DNA of 64,000 nucleotides, taken from Calliopsis andreniformis. Its lineage: Eukaryota; Arthropoda; Insecta; Hymenoptera; Andrenidae. The stretch is from positions 6,758,001-6,822,000 of the forward strand of contig NW_027480423.1 of assembly GCF_051401765.1 (NCBI RefSeq). The letters run 5' to 3'. Position 1 is the stretch's first letter; each line of letters starts with the position of its first letter. A program made the translations under genes and the position numbers. Shown piece by piece: positions 51,401 to 63,336 of this stretch. Under the pieces are notes generated by a model. It saw only the letters and a list, made by a program, of their open reading frames with translations, ran no database searches and was not told the origin of the DNA.

Positions 51401-52536
51401 CATAGGCTTCACTCTAAGGCGTCGCTCCAACAGATCGAATAGTTGGTGCCTTACAAGTCAAAGTCAGAAGCATAAAATACAATATTAATACAACAGTTTT
51501 TCCATCGTATAAAACGAATAATTGCAACCAGTATGAAAGTTATGTACATTTCTACTTTCCGGGCAACCTAGGCTTCACCATAGTTCGTTACTCCAACAGA
51601 TTGAATAGTTAGGGCCTTAGAAGTCAACGCCCGAAGCATAAAATGCAATAAAAATACAACAGTTTTTCCATCGTATAACAGGAATAATTGTAACCAGTTT
51701 GAAAGTGATGGTCATTTCTACGTTCCGGGCAACCTAGGCTTCACTCTAGGGCGTTGCTCCACCAGATCGAATAGTTAGGGCCTAAGAAGTCAACACCAGG
51801 AGCATAAAATACAATATATATGCAACAGCTTTTCCATCGTATGAAATGAATAATTGCAAAGAGTGGGAAAGTAATGGTCATTTCTACGTTCCGTGTAACC
51901 TAGGCTTCACTCTAGGGTGTTGCTCCACCATATCGAATACTTAGTGCCATAGAAGTCAACGCCAGAAGCATGAAATACAATATAAATACAACAGTTTTTC
52001 CATCGTATAACAGGAATAATTGCAACCAGTTTGAAAGTTATGGTCATTTCTACTTGCCGGGCAACCTAGGCTTCACCCTAGGGCGTTGTTCCACCCGATC
52101 GCATAGTTAGGGCCTATGAAGTGAACGTCAGAAGCATAAAATACAATATAAATACAACAGTTTTTCCATCGTATAAAACGAATAATTGCAACCAGTGTGA
52201 AAGTTATGGTCATTTCTACGTTCCCGGCAACCTAGGCGTCACTCTAAGGCGTCGCTCCAACAGATCGAATAGTTAGGGCCTAAGAAGTCAACGCCAGAAG
52301 CATAAAATACAATATAAATGCAACAGTTTTTCCATCGTATAACAGGAATAATTGCAACCAGTTTGAAAGTTATGGTCATTTCTACTTTCCGGGCAACCTA
52401 GGCTTCACCCTAGTGCGTAGCTCCACCAGATCGAACAGTTAGTGCCTTAGAAGTCAACGACAGAAGCATAAAATACAGTATAAGTACAACAGTTCTTCCA
52501 TCGTATAAAACGAATAATTGCAACCAGTATGAAAGT
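45419..52536 (+). repeat. 7.1-kb duplication copy 2, with third (partial) 39-mer
   Basis: The stretch matches 29489-36606 over 7118 bases at a constant lag of 15930. About a dozen substitutions were noticed by eye, for example tatagatgc at 45842, ccggatcg near 46119, gatcgaacag near 47455, ctaggtcg near 50588 and atatatatgc near 51828. From 46578 onward it is a third, 5.96-kb copy of the 39-mer. It ends at 52536, where aaagtcatgg replaces aaagttatgg and a ccaaggcttc monomer follows. Confidence 0.9.
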
Positions 52537-52659
52537 CATGGTCATTTCTACGTTCCGGGAAACCAAGGCTTCACTCTAAGTCGTTGCTCCAAGAGATCGA
52601 ATAGTTAGGGCCTCAGAAGTCAACGCCAGAAGCATAAAATACAAAATAAATAGAACAGT
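52537..52659 (+). repeat. Linking satellite segment
   Basis: Less than one monomer, of the ccaaggcttcactctaagtc type seen at 5100, 9250, 10575, 12570 and 18050. It is the only such monomer in the right half of the window, so it is likely a splice from the left-half family. Confidence 0.75.
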
Positions 52660-53851
52660 TTTTCCATCGTATAAAACGGATAATTGCAACCAGTATGAAA
52701 GTTATGGACATTTCTACTTTCCGGGCAACCTAGGCTTCACCCTAGGGCGTTACTCCAACAGATTGAATAGTTAGGGCCTTAGAAGTCAACGCCCGAAGCA
52801 TAAAATGCAATAAAAATACAACAGTTTTTCCATCGTATAACAGGAATAATTGTAACCAGTTTGAAAGTGATGGTCATTTCTACGTTCCGGGCAACCTAGG
52901 CTTCACTCTAGGGCGTTGCTCCACCAGATCGAATAGTTAGGGCCCAAGAAGTCAACACCAGGAGCATAAAATACAATATAAATACAACAGTTTTTCCATC
53001 GTATAACAGGAATAATTGCAACCAGTTTGAAAGTTATGGTCATTTCTACTTGCCGGGCAACCTAGGCTTCACCCTAGGCCGTTGTTCTACACGATCGCAT
53101 AGTTAGGGCCTATGAAGTGAACGCCAGAAGCATAAAATACAATATAAATAAAACAGTTTTTCCATCGTATAAAACGAATAATTGCAAAGAGTGTGAAATT
53201 AATGGTCATTTCTACGTCCCGGGCAACCTAGGTTTCGCTCTAGCGCGTTGCTCCACCAGATCGAATAGTTAGTGCGTTAGAAGTCAACGTCAGAAGCATA
53301 AAATACAGTATAAATACAACAGCTTTTCCATCGTATAAAACGGATAATTGCAACCAGTATGAAAGTTATGGACATTTCTACTTTCCGGGCAACCTAGGCT
53401 TCACCCTAGGGCGTTACTCCAACAGATTGAATAGTTAGGGCCTTAGAAGTCAACGCCCGAAGCATAAAATGCAATAAAAATACAACAGTTTTTCCATCGT
53501 ATAACAGGAATAATTGTAACCAGTTTGAAAGTGATGGTCATTTCTACGTTCCGGACAACCTAGGCTTCACTCTAGGGCGTTGCTCCACCAGATCGAATAG
53601 TTAGGGCCCAAGAAGTCAACACCAGGAGCATAAAATACAATATAAATACAACAGTTTTTCCATCGTATAACAGGAATAATTGCAACCAGTTTGAAAGTTA
53701 TGGTCATTTCTACTTGCCGGGCAACCTAGGCTTCACCCTAGGCCGTTGTTCTACACGATCGCATAGTTAGGGCCTATGAAGTGAACGCCAGAAGCATAAA
53801 ATACAATATAAATAAAACAGTTTTTCCATCGTATAAAACGAATAATTGCAA
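52660..53851 (+). repeat. 4-mer direct repeat, lag 664
   Basis: 52660-53187 equals 53324-53851 with one difference noticed (ccgggc/ccggac near 52890/53554). Each arm is 528 bases and the lag is exactly four monomers, so 136 bases between the arms are not repeated. The intervening monomer has gaaattaatggtc and ctagcgcgttg variants. Confidence 0.87.
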
Positions 53852-54542
53852 CCAGAGTGAAAGTTATGGTCATTTCTACGTTCCGGGCAACCTAGGCTTC
53901 ACCTAGGATGTGCCTCCACCATATCGAATAGTTAGGGGTTTAGAAGTAAACACACGAAGCATAAAATACAATAAAAATACAACAGTTTTTCCATCGTATA
54001 AAACGAGTAATTGCAACCAGTGTGAAAGTTATGGTCATTTCTACGTTCCGGGCAACATAGGCTTCACTCTAGGGCGTTGCTCCAGCAGATCGAATAGTTG
54101 GTGCCTTACAAGTCAACGTCAGAAGCATAAAATACAGTATAAATACAACAGTTTTTCCGTCGTATAAAACGAATAATTGCAACCAGTATGAAAGTTATGG
54201 ACATTTCTACTTTCCGGGCAACCTAGGCTTCACCCTAGGGCGTTGCTCCAACAGATTGAATAGTTAGGGCCTTAGAAGTCAACGCCCGAAGCATAAAATG
54301 CAATAAAAATACAACAGTTTTTCCATCGTATAACAGGAATAATTGTAACCAGTTTGAAAGTGATTGTCATTTCTACGTTGCGGGCAACCTAGGTTTCACT
54401 CTAGGGCGTTGCTCCACCAGATCGAATAGTTAGTGCGTTAGAAGTCAACGTCAGAAGCATAAAATACAGTATAAATACAACAGTTTTTCCATCGTATAAA
54501 ACGAATAATTGCAACCAGTATGAAAGTTATGGACATTTCTAC
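53690..54542 (+). repeat. Five-monomer segment shared with 44563-45415
   Basis: The lag is 9127 (55 monomers minus three deleted bases). It includes the cttcacctagg deletion (near 53897) and the atgtgcctccaccat end that accompanies it. It is a fragment of the right end of the 39-mer or 9-mer unit. Confidence 0.87.
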
Positions 54543-56121
54543 GTTCCGGGCAACCTAGGCTTCACTCTAGGGCGTTGCTCCACCAGATCAGACAGTTAGG
54601 GCCTTAGAAGCCAACGCCCGAATCATTAAATACAAAGTAAATAGAACAGTTTTTCCATCGTATAAAAGAATAATTGCATCCAGCGCGAAACTTATGGTCA
54701 TTTCTACTTTCCCAGCAACCTAGGCTTCACCATAGGGCATTGCTCCAACAGATTCAATAGTTAGGGCCTGAGAAGTCAACGCCCGAGTCTTAAAATGCAA
54801 TAAAAATACAGCAGGGTTTCCATCGTATAAAACGAATAATTGCTACCAGTGTGAAAGTTATGGTCATTTCTACGTACCGGGCAACCTAGGCTTCACTCTA
54901 GGGCGCTGCTCCACCAGAACGAATAGTTAGGTCCTTAGATGTCAACGCCAGAAGCATAAAATACGATATAAATACAACAGCTTTTCCATCGTATAAAAGG
55001 AATAATTGCAAACAGTGTGAAAGTAATGGTCATTTCTACGTTCCGGGAAACCTGGGCTTCACCCTAGTGCGGTGTTCCACCAGATCGAATAGTTAAGGCC
55101 TAAGAAGTGAACGCCAGAAGCATAAAGTACAACATAAATACAACAGTTTGTCCATCGTATAAACCGGATAATTGCAACCAGTATGAAAGTTATTTTCATT
55201 TCTACTTTCCGGGCAACCTAGGATTCACCCTAGGGCGTTGCTCCAACAGATTGAATAGCTAGTGCCTTAGAAGTCAACGCTCGAAGCATCAAATGCAATA
55301 AAAATGCAACAGTTTTTCCATCATATAACAGGAGTACTTGCAACCTGTTTGAAAGCGATGGTCATTTCTACGTTCCGGGCACCCTAGGCTTCACTCTAGG
55401 GCGATGCTCCACCATATCGAATACTTAGTGCCTTAGAAGTCAACGCCAGAAGCATAAAATACAGTATAAATACAACAGTTTTTCCATCGTATAAAACGAA
55501 TAATTGCAACCAGTATGAAAGTTATGGACATTTCTACGTTCCGGGCAACCTAGGCTTCACTCTAGGGCGTTGCTCCACCAGATCAGACAGTTAGGGCCTT
55601 AGAAGCCAACGCCCGAATCATTAAATACAAAGTAAATAGAACAGTTTTTCCATCGTATAAAAGAATAATTGCATCCAGCGCGAAACTTATGGTCATTTCT
55701 ACTTTCCCAGCAACCTAGGCTTCACCATAGGGCATTGCTCCAACAGATTCAATAGTTAGGGCCTGAGAAGTCAACGCCCGAGTCTTAAAATGCAATAAAA
55801 ATACAGCAGGGTTTCCATCGTATAAAACGAATAATTGCTACCAGTGTGAAAGTTATGGTCATTTCTACGTACCGGGCAACCTAGGCTTCACTCTAGGGCG
55901 CTGCTCCACCAGAACGAATAGTTAGGTCCTTAGATGTCAACGCCAGAAGCATAAAATACGATATAAATACAACAGCTTTTCCATCGTATAAAAGGAATAA
56001 TTGCAAACAGTGTGAAAGTAATGGTCATTTCTACGTTCCGGGAAACCTGGGCTTCACCCTAGTGCGGTGTTCCACCAGATCGAATAGTTAAGGCCTAAGA
56101 AGTGAACGCCAGAAGCATAAA
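54452..56121 (+). repeat. 6-monomer-lag direct repeat (995 bp)
   Basis: 54452-55126 recurs at 55447-56121 (675 bases each, lag 995 = 6 x 166 minus one). The missing base is in cgtataaaagaataatt near 54664 and 55659. The 320 bases between the arms (55127-55446) recur at about 57971-58265 rather than after the second arm. Marker variants are gatcagacagttag, cccagcaacc, gcagggtttcc and cgtaccgggc. Confidence 0.88.
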
Positions 56122-57970
56122 ATACAATATAAATACAACAGTTTTTCCATTGTATAAAACGAATAATTGCAACCAGTGTGAAATTTATGGACATTTCTAC
56201 TTTCCGGGCAACCTAGGCTTCACCCTAGGGAGTTGCTCCAACAGACTGAATAGTTAGGGCCTTAGAAGTCAACGCCCGAAGCATAAAATGCAAAAAAATA
56301 CAACAGTTTTTCCATCGTATAACAGGAATAATTGCAATTAGTGTGAAAGTGATGGTCATTTCTACGTTCCGGGCAACCTAGGCTTCACCCTAGGGCGTTG
56401 CTCCACCAGATCGAATAGTTAGGGCCTTAGAAGTCAACGCCAGAAGCATAAGGTACAATATAAATACAACAGCTTTTCCATCGTATAACAGGAACAATAG
56501 CAACCAGTGTGAAAGATATGATCATTTCTACGTTCCGGGCAACCTAGGCGTCACTGTAAGTCGTCGCTCCACCAGATCGAATAGTTAGGGCCTAAGAAGT
56601 CAACGCCAGAAGCATAAAATACAATATAAATGCAACAGCTTTTCCATCGTATAAAATGAATAATTGCAAAGAGTGTGAAAGTAATGGTCATTTCTACGTT
56701 CCGGGCAACCTAGGTTTCACTCTAGGGCGTTGCTCCACCAGATCGAATAGTTAGTGCCTTAGAAGTCAACGTCAGAAGCATAAAATACAGTATAAATACA
56801 ACAGCTTTTCCATTGTATAAAACGAATAATTGCAACCAGTGTGAAAGTTATGGTCATTTCTACGTTCCGGGCAACCTAGGCTTCACTCTAGGGTGTTGCT
56901 CCACCAGCTCGAATGGTCGGTGCCTTAGAAGTCAACATCAGAATCTTAAAATACAATATAAATACAACAGCTTTTCCATCGTATAAAACGAATAATTGCA
57001 ACCAGTGTGAAAGTGATGGTCATTTCTACGTTCCGGGCCACCTAGGCTTCACCCTAGGGCGTTGCTCCACCAGATCGAATAGTTAGGGCCTTAGAAGTCA
57101 ACGCCAGAAGCATAAGGTACATTATAAATACAACAGCTTTTCCATCGTATAACAGGAACAATAGCAACCAGTGTGAAAGATATGGTCATTTCTACGTTCC
57201 GGGCAACCTAGGCGTCACTCTAATGCGTTGCTCCACCAGATCGAATAGTTAGGGCCTAAAAAGTCAACGCCAGAAGCATATAATACAATATAAATGCAAC
57301 AGCTTTTCCATCGTATAAAATGAATAATTGCAAAGAGTTTGAAGGTAATGGTCATTTCTACGTTCCGGGCAACCTAGGTTTCACTCTAGGTCGTTGCTCC
57401 ACCAGACCGAATAGTTAGTGCCTTAGAAGTCAACGTCAGAAGCATAAAATACAGTATAAATACAACAGTTTTTCCATCGTATAAAACGAATAATTGCAAC
57501 CTGTCCGAAAGTTATGGACATTTCTACTTTCCGGGCAACCTAGGCTTCACCCTAGGGCGATGCTCCACCAGATCGAATAGTTAGGGCCTTAGAAGGCAAC
57601 GCGCGAAACATAAAACACAAAATAAATAGAACAGTTTTTCCATTGTATAAATCGAATAATTCCTACCAGTGTGAAAGTTATGGTCATTTCTACGTTCCGG
57701 GTAGCCTAGGCTTCACCCTAGTGCGTTGTTCCACCAGATCGAATAGCTAAGGCCTAAGAAGTGAGCGCCAGAAGCATAAAATACAATATAAATACAACTG
57801 TTTTTCCATCGTATAAAACGGATAATTGCAACCAGTATGAAGGTAATGGTCATATCTACTTCCCGGGCAACCTAGGATTCACACTAGGGCGTTGCTCCAA
57901 CAGATTGAAAAGTTAGTGCCTAAGAAGTGAACGCCAGAAGCATTAAATACAACATAAATACAACAGTTTT
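56122..57970 (+). repeat. Irregular satellite; first part matches 29940-30680
   Basis: About 56157-56895 follows 29940-30678 (lag 26217), including ctagggagttgctcc and the tgcaaaaaaatac deletion near 56291. The rest (about 56900-57970) holds more divergent monomers with private variants such as gctcgaatggtcgg, gtccgaaagttatgg and gtagcctagg. No HOR is visible in that part. Confidence 0.82.
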
Positions 57971-58283
57971 TCCATCGTATAAACCGGATAATTGCAACCA
58001 GTATGAAAGTTATTTTCATTTCTACTTTCCGGGCAACCTAGGATTCACCCTAGGGCGTTGCTCCAACAGATTGAATAGCTAGTGCCTTAGAAGTCAACGC
58101 TCGAAGCATCAAATGCAATAAAAATGCAACAGTTTTTCCATCATATAACAGGAGTACTTGCAACCTGTTTGAAAGCGATGGTCATTTCTACGTTCCGGGC
58201 ACCCTAGGCTTCACTCTAGGGCGATGCTCCACCATATCGAATACTTAGTGCCTTAGAAGTCAACGCCAGAAGCATAAAATACA
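57971..58283 (+). repeat. Two-monomer segment repeated from 55151-55463
   Basis: The lag is 2820 (17 monomers minus two deleted bases). It shares the rare aaaccggataattg, gttattttcatttc and ggagtacttgcaacctg variants. It is the spacer of the upstream 995-bp repeat reused here. Confidence 0.84.
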
Positions 58284-58972
58284 ATATAAATACAACAGTT
58301 TTTCCATCGTATAACAGGAATAATTGCAACCAGTTTGAAAGTTATGGTCATTTCTACTTTCCGGGCAACCTAGGCTTCACCCTAGGGCGTTAATCCACCA
58401 GATCAAACAGTTAGGGCCTTAGAAGCCAACGCCAGAAGCATAAAATACATTATAAATATAACAGTTTTTCTATCGTATAAAACGAATGATAGCAACCAGT
58501 GTGAAAGTTGTGGTCACTTCTACGTTCCGGACAACCTAGACTTCACTCTAGGGCGTTGCTCCACCAGATCGAATAGTTAGGTCCTTAGAAGTCAACGCCA
58601 GAAGCATAAAATACAATAAAGATGCAACAGTTTTTCCATCGTATAACAGGAATAACTGCAAACAGTATGAAAGTACTGGTCATTTCTGCGTTCCAGGCAA
58701 CCTAGGTTTCACTCTAGGGCGTTGCTCCACCAGATCAAACAGTTAGGGCCTTAGAAGTCAACGCCCGAAGCATAAAATACAAAATAAATCGAACAGTTTT
58801 TCCATTGTATAAAACGAATAATTGCAACCAGTTTGAAAGTGATGGTCATTTCTACGTACCGGGCAACCTAGGCTTCACTCTAGGGTGTTGCTCCACCAGA
58901 TCAAACAGTTAGCGCCTTAGAAGTCAACGCCCGATGCATAAAATACAAAATAAATAGAACAGATATTCCATT
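58284..58972 (+). repeat. Divergent satellite monomers
   Basis: Four monomers carry many private changes (gttgtggtcacttc, gaataactgcaaac, ccgatgcat, agatattcc). They are recognisable by phase and by the CCTAGG dyad but have no near-identical partner elsewhere in the window. Confidence 0.82.
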
Positions 58973-59967
58973 GTATAAAACGAATAATTGCTACCAGTGT
59001 AAATATTATGGTCATTTCTACGTTCCGGGAAACCTAGGCTTCACCCTAGGGCGTTGTTCCACCAGATCGAATAGTTCGTGCCTAAGAAGTGATCGCCAGA
59101 AGCATAAAATACAAAATAAATAGAACAGTTTTTCCATCGTATAAAACGAATAATTGCTGCCAGTGTGAAAGTTATGGTCATTTCTACTTTCCGGGCAACC
59201 TAGGCTTTACCCTAGGGCGTTGCTCCAACAGATTGAATAGTTAGGGCCTTAGAAGTCAAGGCCCGAAGAATAAAGTGCAATAAAAATACAACAGTTTTTC
59301 CATCGTATAACAGGATTAATTGCAACCAGTTTGAAAGTGATGGTCATTTCTACGTTCCGGGCAACCTAGGCATCACTCTAGGGCGTTGCTCCACCAGATC
59401 GAATAGTTAGGGCCTAAGAAGTTGACGCCAGAAGCATAAAATGCAATATAAATACAACAGTTTTTCCATCGTATAAAACGAATAATAGCAACCAGTGTGA
59501 AAGTTATGGTCATTTCTACATTCCGAGCAACATAGGCTTCACTCTAGGGCGCTGCTCCACCAGAACGAATAGTTAGGTCCTTAGATGTCAACGCCAGAAG
59601 CATAAAATACGAAATAAATACAACAGCTTTCCATCGTATTAAATGGGTAATTGCAAAGAGTGTGAAAATTGTGGTCATTTCTACGTTCCGAGCAACCTAG
59701 GCTTCACTCTAGGGCGGTGCTCCACCATATCGAATAGCTACGGCCTTAGAAGCTTACGCCTGAAGCATAAAATGCAAAATAAATAAAACAGTTTTCCCAT
59801 TGTATAAATCGAATAATTCCTACCAGTGTGAAAGTTATGGTCATTTCTACGTTCCGGGCAGCCTAGGCTTCACCCTGGTGCGTTGTTCCACCAGATCAAA
59901 TAGTTAAGGCCTAAGAAGTGAACGCCAGAAGCATAAAATACAATATAAATAGAACAGTTTTTCCATC
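58973..59967 (+). repeat. 6-mer HOR (995 bp), copy 1 of 3
   Basis: This is the first of three consecutive near-identical 6-mers. The match at lag 995 begins at 58973, after a t/c mismatch at 58972/59967. The single missing base is agctttcc for agcttttcc near 59627. Private changes are gaagaataaag near 59267 and ggctttaccc near 59207. Confidence 0.92.
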
Positions 59968-60962
59968 GTATAAAACGAATAATTGCTACCAGTGTAAATA
60001 TTATGGTCATTTCTACGTTCCGGGAAACCTAGGCTTCACCCTAGGGCGTTGTTCCACCAGATCGAATAGTTCGTGCCTAAGAAGTGATCGCCAGAAGCAT
60101 AAAATACAAAATAAATAGAACAGTTTTTCCATCGTATAAAACGAATAATTGCTGCCAGTGTGAAAGTTATGGTCATTTCTACTTTCCGGGCAACCTAGGC
60201 TTCACCCTAGGTCGTTGCTCCAACAGATTGAATAGTTAGGGCCTTAGAAGTCAAGGCCCGAAGCATAAAGTGCAATAAAAATACAACAGTTTTTCCATCG
60301 TATAACAGGATTAATTGCAACCAGTTTGAAAGTGATGGTCATTTCTACGTTCCGGGCAACCTAGGCATCACTCTAGGGCGTTGCTCCACCAGATCGAATA
60401 GTTAGGGCCTAAGAAGTTGACGCCAGAAGCATAAAATGCAATATAAATACAACAGTTTTTCCATCGTATAAAACGAATAATAGCAACCAGTGTGAAAGTT
60501 ATGGTCATTTCTACATTCCGAGCAACATAGGCTTCACTCTAGGGCGCTGCTCCACCAGAACGAATAGTTAGGTCCTTAGATGTCAACGCCAGAAGCATAA
60601 AATACGAAATAAATACAACAGCTTTCCATCGTATTAAATGGGTAATTGCAAAGAGTGTGAAAATTGTGGTCATTTCTACGTTCCGAGCAACCTAGGCTTC
60701 ACTCTAGGGCGGTGCTCCACCATATCGAATAGCTACGGCCTTAGAAGCTTACGCCTGAAGCATAAAATGCAAAATAAATAAAACAGTTTTCCCATTGTAT
60801 AAATCGAATAATTCCTACCAGTGTGAAAGTTATGGTCATTTCTACGTTCCGGGCAGCCTAGGCTTCACCCTGGTGCGTTGTTCCACCAGATCAAATAGTT
60901 AAGGCCTAAGAAGTGAACGCCAGAAGCATAAAATACAATATAAATAGAACAGTTTTTCCATC
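59968..60962 (+). repeat. 6-mer HOR (995 bp), copy 2 of 3
   Basis: The middle copy of the triplet has a ctaggtcg change near 60211 and the same agctttcc deletion near 60622. Confidence 0.92.
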
Positions 60963-61977
60963 GTATAAAACGAATAATTGCTACCAGTGTAAATATTATG
61001 GTCATTTCTACGTTCCGGGAAACCTAGGCTTCACCCTAGGGCGTTGTTCCACCAGATCGAATAGTTCGTGCCTAAGAAGTGATCGCCAGAAGCATAAAAT
61101 ACAAAATAAATAGAACAGTTTTTCCATCGTATAAAACGAATAATTGCTGCCAGTGTGAAAGTTATGGTCATTTCTACTTTCCGGGCAACCTAGGCTTCAC
61201 CCTAGGGCGTTGCTCCAACAGATTGAATAGTTAGGGCCTTAGAAGTCAAGGCCCGAAGCATAAAGTGCAATAAAAATACAACAGTTTTTCCATCGTATAA
61301 CAGGATTAATTGCAACCAGTTTGAAAGTGATGGTCATTTCTACGTTCCGGGCAACCTAGGCATCACTCTAGGGCGTTGCTCCACCAGATCGAATAGTTAG
61401 GGCCTAAGAAGTGGACGCCAGAAGCATAAAATGCAATATAAATACAACAGTTTTTCCATCGTATAAAACGAATAATAGCAACCAGTGTGAAAGTTATGGT
61501 CATTTCTACATTCCGAGCAACATAGGCTTCACTCTAGGGCGCTGCTCCACCAGGACGAATAGTTAGGTCCTTAGATGTCAACGCCAGAAGCATAAAATAC
61601 GAAATAAATACAACAGCTTTCCATCGTATTAAATGGGTAATTGCAAAGAATGTGAAAATTGTGGTCATTTCTACGTTCCGAGCAACCTAGGCTTCACTCT
61701 AGGGCGGTGCTCCACCATATCGAATAGCTACGGCCTTAGAAGCTTACGCCTGAAGCATAAAATGCAAAATAAATAGAACAGTTTTCCCATTGTATAAATC
61801 GAATAATTCCTACCAGTGTGAAAGTTATGGTCATTTCTACGTTCCGGGCAGCCTAGGCTTCACCCTGGTGCGTTGTTCCACCAGATCAAATAGTTAAGGC
61901 CTAAGAAGTGAACGCCAGAAGCATAAAATACAATATAAATAGAACAGTTTTTCCATCGTATAAAACGAATAATTGCT
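60963..61977 (+). repeat. 6-mer HOR (995 bp), copy 3 of 3
   Basis: In the last copy the match ends at 61977, where gctgcc replaces gctacc and a different monomer type follows. Private changes are agtgga near 61412, ccaggacg near 61552, gaatgtg near 61649 and aatagaac near 61776, so this copy has diverged slightly more than the other two. Confidence 0.92.
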
Positions 61978-62673
61978 GCCAGTGTGAAAGTTATGGTCAT
62001 TTCTACTTTCCGGGCAACCTAGGCTTCACCCTAGGGCGTTGCTCCAACAGATTGAAAAGTTAGTGCCTAAGAAGTGAACGCCAGAAGCATTAAATACAAT
62101 ATAAATACAACAGTTTTTCCGTCGTATAAACCGGATAATTGCAACCAGTATGAAAGTTATATACATTTCTACTTTCCGTGCAGCCTAGGCTTCACCCTAG
62201 GGCGTTGCTCCAACAGATTGAATAGTTAGGGCCTTAGAAGTCAACACCAGGAGCATAAAATACAATATAAATGCAACAGGTTTTCCATCCTATAATATGA
62301 ATAATTGCAACCAGTGTGAAAGTGATGGTCATTTCTTCGTTCCGGGAAACCAAGGCTTCACTCTAGGGCGTTGCTCCAACAGATCGAATAGTTAGGGCCT
62401 CAGAAGTCAACGCCAGAAGCATAAAATACAATATAAATACAACAGTTTTTCCATCGTATAAAACGAATGATTGCAACCACTATGAAAGTTATGGTCATTT
62501 CTACTATCCGGGCAACCTAGGCTTCACCCTAGGGCCTTGCTCCACCAGATCGAATAGTTAGGGCCTTAGAAGTCAACACCAGAAGCATAAGGTACAATAT
62601 AAATACAACAGCTTTTCCATCGTATAACAGGAACAATAGCAGCCAGTGTGAAAGATATGGTCCTTTCTACGTT
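61978..62673 (+). repeat. Irregular satellite mosaic
   Basis: Four monomers resemble types from far to the left, for example caccaggagcat with tcctataatatgaat near 62250 (as at 8650 and 15300) and ccaaggcttcactctaggg near 62350. No tandem HOR is visible. Confidence 0.8.
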
Positions 62674-63336
62674 CCGGGCAACCTAGGCTTCACCCTAGGG
62701 CGTTGCTCCGACAGATTGAATAGTTAGGGCCTTAGAAGTCAAGGCCCGAAGCATAAAATGCAATATAAATACAACAGCTTTTCCATCGTATAAAAGGAAT
62801 AATTGCAAACAGTGTGAAAGTAATGGTCATTTCTACGATCCTGGCAACCGAGGCTTCACTCTACGGCGTTGTTCCACCATGTCGAATAGTTAGGGCCTAA
62901 GAAGTGAACGCCAGACGCATAAAATACAATATAAATATAACAGTTTTTCCATCGTATAAAACGAATAATAGCAACCAGTGTGAAAGTTATGGTCATTTCT
63001 ACGTTCCGGGCAACCTAGGCTTCACTCTAGGACGTTGCTCCACCAGATCAGACAGTTAGGGCCTTAGAAGCCAACGCCCGAAGCATTAAATACAAAGTAA
63101 ATAGAACAGTTTTTCCATCGTATAAAAGAATAATTGCATCCAGCGTGAAACTTATGGTCATTTCTACTTTCCTAGCAACCTAGGCTTCACCCTAGGGCAT
63201 TGCTCCAACAGATTCAATAGTTAGGGCCTGAGAAGTCAACGCCCGAGTCTTAAAGTGCAATAAAAATACAGCAGGGTTTCCATCGTATAAAACGAATAAT
63301 TGCTACCAGTGTGAAAGTGATGGTCATTTCTACATA
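62674..63336 (+). repeat. 4-mer HOR (663 bp), copy 1
   Basis: Four monomers minus one base (cgtataaaagaataatt near 63125). The match at lag 663 begins at 62674, after cgttcc versus cataccg differences at 62671-62673/63334-63336. It carries ctccgacagattg, cgatcctggcaaccg and the gatcagacag, cctagcaacc and gcagggtttcc monomers related to 54590-54830. Confidence 0.9.
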
